Below, piece after piece: positions 60,020 to 64,000 of a stretch of DNA of 64,000 nucleotides (position 1 is its first letter; each line of letters starts with the position of its first letter). This DNA is from Atherix ibis. Lineage: Eukaryota > Arthropoda > Insecta > Diptera > Athericidae. Under the pieces are notes generated by a model. The model did not search any database. It saw nothing but the letters and a program-made list of their open reading frames with translations, and was not told the origin of the DNA. Made by a program: the position numbers and the translations under genes. The stretch is from the NCBI GenBank assembly GCA_958298945.1, contig OY282610.1, forward strand, positions 40,431,667-40,495,666, read 5' to 3'.

Positions 60020-60245
60020 ATTGTTTAGATTATCTAATTTGGTTGTCAAATATGTACCGTTTTGTTTTATAATTTGTTGCCATTTTAAAGGTAACTTCTA
60101 ATGCCTCTCTTGTAGAAGCCCTGATCCCTATTGGCAAAAAACTCGACTAATCGATTTTCACAATCTTCTTTTGATTCCAATGATAAAAAGAATGGTAATC
60201 GCTTGGTGCCAGATCCGGACTATAAGGTGGATGCATCAAAAACTT
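60020..60245 (-). pseudogene. Mariner transposase C-terminal fragment
   Basis: The minus-strand translation gives PPYSPDLAPSDYH (third aspartate, about 60200-60240), then a frame change, DQGFYKRGIRS and KWQQIIKQNGTYL. This fits the end of the lineage seen at 50538-50960 and 61130-61690, whose C-termini are missing there. Confidence 0.8.
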
Positions 60246-60259
60246 CCCAACCAAGCTTT

Positions 60260-60326
60260 TAGATGGTGCTGCATGTTGTATGATTTAAACTTTATATTTA
60301 AATCATACAACATGCAGCGCCATCTA
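60260..60326. repeat. Inverted repeat, 30-bp arms, one mismatch
   Basis: 60260-60289 and 60297-60326 are complementary except at one position (ggtgct against agcgcc), with a 7-nt loop ctttata. It lies exactly between a minus-strand and a plus-strand mariner fragment. Confidence 0.93.
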
Positions 60327-60339
60327 TTGAAAATTTGCA

Positions 60340-61090
60340 GCATTAAAAAGATATGCGTTTTATTCCACATGAAATAAATGAAGACCAAAAAATCGCTCGT
60401 GCGGAGCATTGCAAAGACATTGTTGAAACTGCTGAAAACGATGGTGATGAGTCATGGTGCTTTAAATATGACCCTGAAACTAAGCGTCAATCTGCTGAAT
60501 GGAAGTCCAAAGGCGAGCCAAAACCAAAAAAATTGCGTTTTCAGAAGTCTCGAATCAAGACAATGTTGATTACTTTTTATGATTCGAAGGGTATTGTCCA
60601 CAAGGAATTTATACCAGAAGGTCAAACTGATAATGGAGAATACTATTTAGGCATTTTAGATCGTTTGTGGAAAAGAATTGGTCATGTTAGACCTGAATAT
60701 CCAGCAGGAAAACAGCTGTTTTTATTGCACGATAATCCACCACCTCACAAGACCAAAAAAGTGAACGAATTTTTGATGAAAATATGGATTTCTCTCATCA
60801 ACCAGCCCCCGTATTCGCCTGATCTATCACCATATGACTATTTTCTATTTCCAAAACTGAAAACCAAGATGAAAGGAGCATTTTATGATGATATCCCAGC
60901 CATTCAAGCAGCCGTAACCGAGGTGCTGAATAACATTCCTATAAATGATATAAAAAAATCCATGCATGCGCCGGTTGATCGTTCCAAACGTTGTATTGAG
61001 TCTAATGGAACCTATTTTGAATAAATAATAACTTTCAAAGATAATATAATGTGTATTTTATTCTATATCCAAAAATTTTTGGGACACACT
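60340..61090 (+). mobile_element. Mariner fragment with right terminal repeat
   Basis: The right end, reverse complemented, begins cagtgtgtcccaaaaatttt, with TA next at 61091-61092. The left part, including the first 120 or so codons and the left repeat, is absent. Confidence 0.8.
60353..61024 (+). pseudogene. Mariner transposase, N-terminally truncated
   Basis: An uninterrupted 223-codon frame covers the catalytic two thirds. FIPHEINEDQK is the linker, then DGDESWCFKYDPETKRQS (first aspartate), KTMLITFYDSKGIVHKEF, LLHDNPPPHKT (second aspartate) and PPYSPDLSPYDYFLFPKLK (third aspartate; 34 residues between the last two). The C-terminus ends RCIESNGTYFE. The DNA-binding domain is missing, so it should not move the element, yet the catalytic part is open. 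The first ATG (60353) is an accidental start. Confidence 0.88.
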
Positions 61091-61129
61091 GTATAGTATT
61101 GACGTGTGTGGCCTGACGTTGTACTCATG

Positions 61130-61690
61130 GAACACAACACCTCTCCTGTTGGCCAATTTTGGATAACAAACGCTCTAATTGTTGATAGTAGAGATCCGAA
61201 TTTAGTATTTGGCCATATGGAATCAGCTCAAAGTAGATGATTCATTTCCAATCCCACCAAATGCACATCAAAACCTTCCTGGCCGTTAATCCTGGTTTGG
61301 CACACCGTTTCAGCAACTTCATCGCGCTTTGTTGACCACGATCTTTCAATGCCAATGGGTCCATTTCATTCGGATTGTCAAAGTCTTCCCAGATGGAATT
61401 TCGAATTGCGTCAAATCGTATAGTAACCAAACATCGAGCTTCTTTTTAAATGCAGCTTTATGCAGATGGTTAAAAACTGTTTTGTGGTCGATCATTATTT
61501 TATTTTGATATTTTCGATGACAATTCTATCTTTGCGAGGTGTAGCTTTAACATACGTGGTATACCGAAAATACTGGAATGGAATCGACGGAACCAAAATT
61601 GCGCGTAATCGGAACCATAAACTACATGCACAATTTCAGCCGCCTCGCCTGATGTGCATGTTCACCTTTAGCAAAGCATCTTTTTTTTAT
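61130..61690 (-). pseudogene. Mariner transposase fragment
   Basis: Minus-strand pieces in changing frames: DHKTVFNHLHKAAFKKKLD with VWLLYDLTQ, then KRCAKPGLTARKVLMCIWWDWK, IPYGQILNSDLYYQQLERL. It is the same lineage as 50538-50960. The region holding the first catalytic aspartate is deleted or scrambled. It reaches the right end of the plus-strand mariner fragment at 61090. Confidence 0.82.
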
Positions 61691-62639
61691 AACTCACAAC
61701 TGAATCGACACTGAAAAAACTGTAAACAAATTTTTTTTTTAGTACGAATTGTCATTATTCCAACGAGCACAAATGCGAACTTTGTTTGATCAATACTTTA
61801 TCACTAAAATAATGGATTTCTTTTTCCCCAAAATAATATTTACAAAAAAAAAAAAAAAAAAATAGTAAAATCAAATTTTCTAATTGCACCAAAAATTCAT
61901 AGGTGTTTAGTTTTGCACTTATCATAATTTTATCGATTTTTATCTATTCATTATAAATAATATGGCATTATTTTGTAAGCAAAGTTCAATGTCATTAATA
62001 TAGATAGCATTAGAAAACTATTTTGATCATAAATTTAAAAAAGAAAAAGAAAAAAAACCACTTGTTTAAATTAGCAAATTTAGAATTTTATCTTTTGGGA
62101 GAAAATTTTTTTTTTTTGGGTAAGTTCTTTTTAAAAGATAAATTCAAAGAAAATAATCATTTAGAAGAATTGAAGTTGAATCAAGATTTAATCAAAAAGA
62201 AAATAAGAAAATGATTTATTTATTGATAAAAATGTAATAAAATAAAAAACAAATATAAAAAAATTCATAAACGTACCAAAATAATATGAATATTCAGTCA
62301 AACATGATGATTAAGAGCAGTTTTAGGAAAGATAAGAAAAGTGCTTTCTTGAATCAACATAAACAAAACCAAAATATTCCAAGTGGGACTACAGTCTCTA
62401 AAGCGGTATTGACTTAAAAACATTATTTCCATAAAAGATAGTGTGTGATATTTTCATATTTTCTATATCTATTTAGTATTAATTATGATCTACAATAGTA
62501 TTAATTATGATCAAATTTTATATTTAAAAAAAAAAAAAAGTTCCTAAAAAATATGAAATGTGCAAATTTTTATGTTGAACATAATCTTCTAACGTTATAA
62601 ATGGTATTAATTTTAATTATTTTTGATTTAATTATTTTT
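61691..62639. other. Non-coding AT-rich interval, probably intron
   Basis: Long A runs and no supported gene. If the acceptor at 62669 is real, this is the end of an intron, and the transposons to the left may lie within it. Confidence 0.55.
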
Positions 62640-62669
62640 TTTCTTCTTCTTCTTCTTCTTCTTCAACAG
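62640..62669 (+). promoter_or_regulatory. Probable 3' splice site with a TTC-repeat pyrimidine tract
   Basis: About eight ttc units followed by aacag end at 62669. This is a textbook polypyrimidine tract plus CAG acceptor, and it directly precedes the only exon-like sequence in the window. The first exon base would be 62670. Confidence 0.6.
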
Positions 62670-63108
62670 ATTTGAATAAATTCCAGATAAGATATCCATT
62701 TAGTGTTAATAAAAGAATAATACTAAACGTAAGAGGATCGTTTAGTTAGTTAGTAATATTGATTAATTGTGTAAGAAATTAATCCGAATCAAAGTGAAAC
62801 GATGATTTTGTCATCGGTTGGATTAAATGCTACAACAACAACAACAAGTTCCGGCCTATCATCAGCGGGAGCTGGTGGATCGTCAATGTCTCCAATTGGA
62901 AACAGTATTCGCAGCATGGTGGCGACAATAGTGTCCGCAGCAGCAGCTGTAGCAGCCGCTGAGCCGCCACCATCAGCATCAGCATCAGTTGACGAGAATC
63001 AGAACGCAAGCTCCACAGTCGTCACAACAGTCGTCACAACAGCAGCTTATCTATTCAATTCGAGCAGCGATTCGTGCGGTGCCAAATATGAAAGATACAT
63101 TCTACCAG
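62670..63108 (+). other. Probable host-gene exon (5' UTR plus first coding part)
   Basis: The left border is the acceptor at 62669 and the right border is a strong donor, accag followed by gtatgtgtg, at 63109. The first 132 bases are untranslated with an in-frame TAA at 62772. The rest is coding and much less AT-rich than its surroundings. The exon ends one base into a codon. Confidence 0.65.
62802..63108 (+). CDS. N-terminal part of an unidentified host protein
   Basis: The ATG at 62802 follows gaaacg, a fair fly start context, and an in-frame stop lies 10 codons upstream. The visible 102 residues begin MILSSVGLNATTTTTSSG and are rich in Ser, Thr and Ala, with an Ala run (SAAAAVAAAE), PPPSASAS and a 12-bp tandem repeat coding TVVTTVVTT. 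The last part, SCGAKYERYILPG, looks like the start of a more ordered domain. Three N-glycosylation-type sequons (NAT, NAS, NSS) would suit an extracellular N-terminus, but no signal peptide is evident. Reading past the donor hits a stop within nine codons. I cannot identify the gene. Confidence 0.65.
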
Positions 63109-63374
63109 GTATGTGTGTTATCCATCCATAAATATTATTGTAACTAAACAAAAGCTAACATATTCATTCAACCATCGTAATAGAGTTGTCATCAACTTAT
63201 CTAATGTAATCGAAAATTTTATAAGTCAGCCTTTTTCAAATCCATCCCTAAGTTTTTCCAACATACTGCCTCCCCCTCACCCCTTAACAGTTAACAAATA
63301 GTATGAATACATTGCAGTCCAAAAGTATACAACCACTTTTAATAAAAACAAAAATTTTAATAATTCGTTAACTA
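63109..63374 (+). other. Start of an intron
   Basis: Begins gtatgtgtg after the probable exon; AT-rich with a C-rich patch at about 63268-63285. No gene is visible before the mariner derivative. Confidence 0.55.
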
Positions 63375-63689
63375 TTGGGTTGTTCGGAAAGTAATTTCGT
63401 TGTTTTTTTTTATAAAAATGAAATACGATTTTCTTACAGTGAATTAATATTTTATTGTGGCCTCTTTTCTTAAAGTGAATCATTTAATTTATCCAACTGA
63501 TGATAGTACATTTCAGAATTCATCGTTGTGTTGCTCGGTGGTAGAAGCTCAAAATGAACGATTCCTTTGAAATCCCACCAAACAGTTAGCATAACCATTT
63601 TTTTTTATGAATATTGGCTTTTGAATTAATTTTAAATATACTTGCATCCTCTGTTGGGAAAAAACAAAATTACTTTCCAAACAACACAA
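63375..63689 (-). mobile_element. Deleted mariner derivative, 315 bp, both ends
   Basis: The left end starts ttgggttgttcggaaagtaa and the right end, reverse complemented, starts ttgtgttgtttggaaagtaa. TA flanks both sides (63373-63374 and 63690-63691). The interior still reads, on the minus strand, MVMLTVWWDFKGIVHFELL and NSEMYYHQLDKLN, the same lineage as 44041-44841. It could be moved in trans if an active relative exists. Confidence 0.88.
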
Positions 63690-63698
63690 TATTAGGTG

Positions 63699-64000
63699 TC
63701 TTCCATTCGGAAAATTTTACTAGTCACAATTACTTGGTAGTAGATGCCCAATGGAACGCAAAATTCACTGACAGAAGTAAAATACAACCTCAAAATAGTC
63801 AACAACAATACTGATTTTATTCAGCTTGTCAACGTGAAGTGAAGTGAATGTGTTTCGTACAATCAAAGTGAATCTGTTTCGTATATAAAAACAAAACTAT
63901 GACACTTCAACATAACCAACGAACGCGCTAAACGATCTTTTTTCATTTTGGGAACCAAAATCCCCCTACCGTAAATTGTATGCGTAATTACTTATGCGAT
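63699..64000. mobile_element. MITE, second copy, cut by the window end
   Basis: It starts tcttccattcggaaaatttt and follows 45005-45385 closely through 'atgcccaatggaacgcaaaa' to 'acttatgcgat'. The right terminal repeat would fall outside the window. Confidence 0.88.

Noticed and set aside
62023..62214. Lys/Leu-rich open frame
   Set aside because: Composition artefact of A-rich sequence left of the exon.

Overview
The window looks like nuclear DNA from an insect, most likely a higher fly. It is strongly AT-rich. Almost everything recognisable is transposon or satellite: several mariner lineages, Jockey-type and R1-type non-LTR retrotransposons, tandem arrays with 51 to 556 bp periods, and long TTC tracts. 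The only convincing host-gene piece is a short Ala/Ser/Thr-rich coding exon near the right end with plausible splice signals on both sides. I saw no rRNA, tRNA, CRISPR array or bacterial operon. The species assignment is inference.

Layout. 0-4 kb: a tandem duplication with a unit of about 609 bp, a decayed R1-type retrotransposon tail, and a mariner that has lost its 3' end in or beside it. 5.5-6.9 kb: a 51-bp satellite with a 459-bp higher-order period. 8.7-12.4 kb: a mariner with matching ends, holding a Jockey-type LINE that keeps ORF1 and the front of ORF2 but lacks most of the reverse transcriptase. 14-22 kb: two blocks of one satellite; the larger has alternating 264/292 bp spacing and matching 70-bp flanks on both sides. 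22.1 kb: a Jockey RT scrap. 25.6-27.6 kb: a 191-bp satellite. 29.8-31.1 kb: a complete mariner with an uninterrupted 350-residue DD34D transposase. 31.6-33 kb: a 312-bp satellite. 34.5-36.2 kb: a 253-bp satellite.

39-42.8 kb is a nest: Jockey RT, interrupted by an irritans-type mariner, itself interrupted by a 1.43-kb inverted-repeat element with an 8-bp target duplication and no recognisable transposase. 44-46 kb holds a cecropia-like mariner remnant, a 381-bp MITE and stray mariner ends. 47.6-48.7 kb is a mauritiana-type mariner with both ends. 49.8-50.5 and 56.2-59.6 kb are two copies of one 780-bp repeat; the second carries two mariners whose insertion sites are empty in the first. 53.6-54.5 kb is a nearly 1-kb TTC-rich tract. 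60-61.7 kb is a pile of three more mariner fragments. 62.67-63.11 kb is the host exon. 63.4-64 kb repeats the mariner-derivative plus MITE pair seen at 44-45 kb.

The genes do not form a pathway. The window is best read as a transposon and satellite graveyard, probably intronic or intergenic sequence upstream of the exon's gene, in which insertion order can be partly reconstructed. The only protein-coding element that looks intact is the mariner transposase at 29965-31017.
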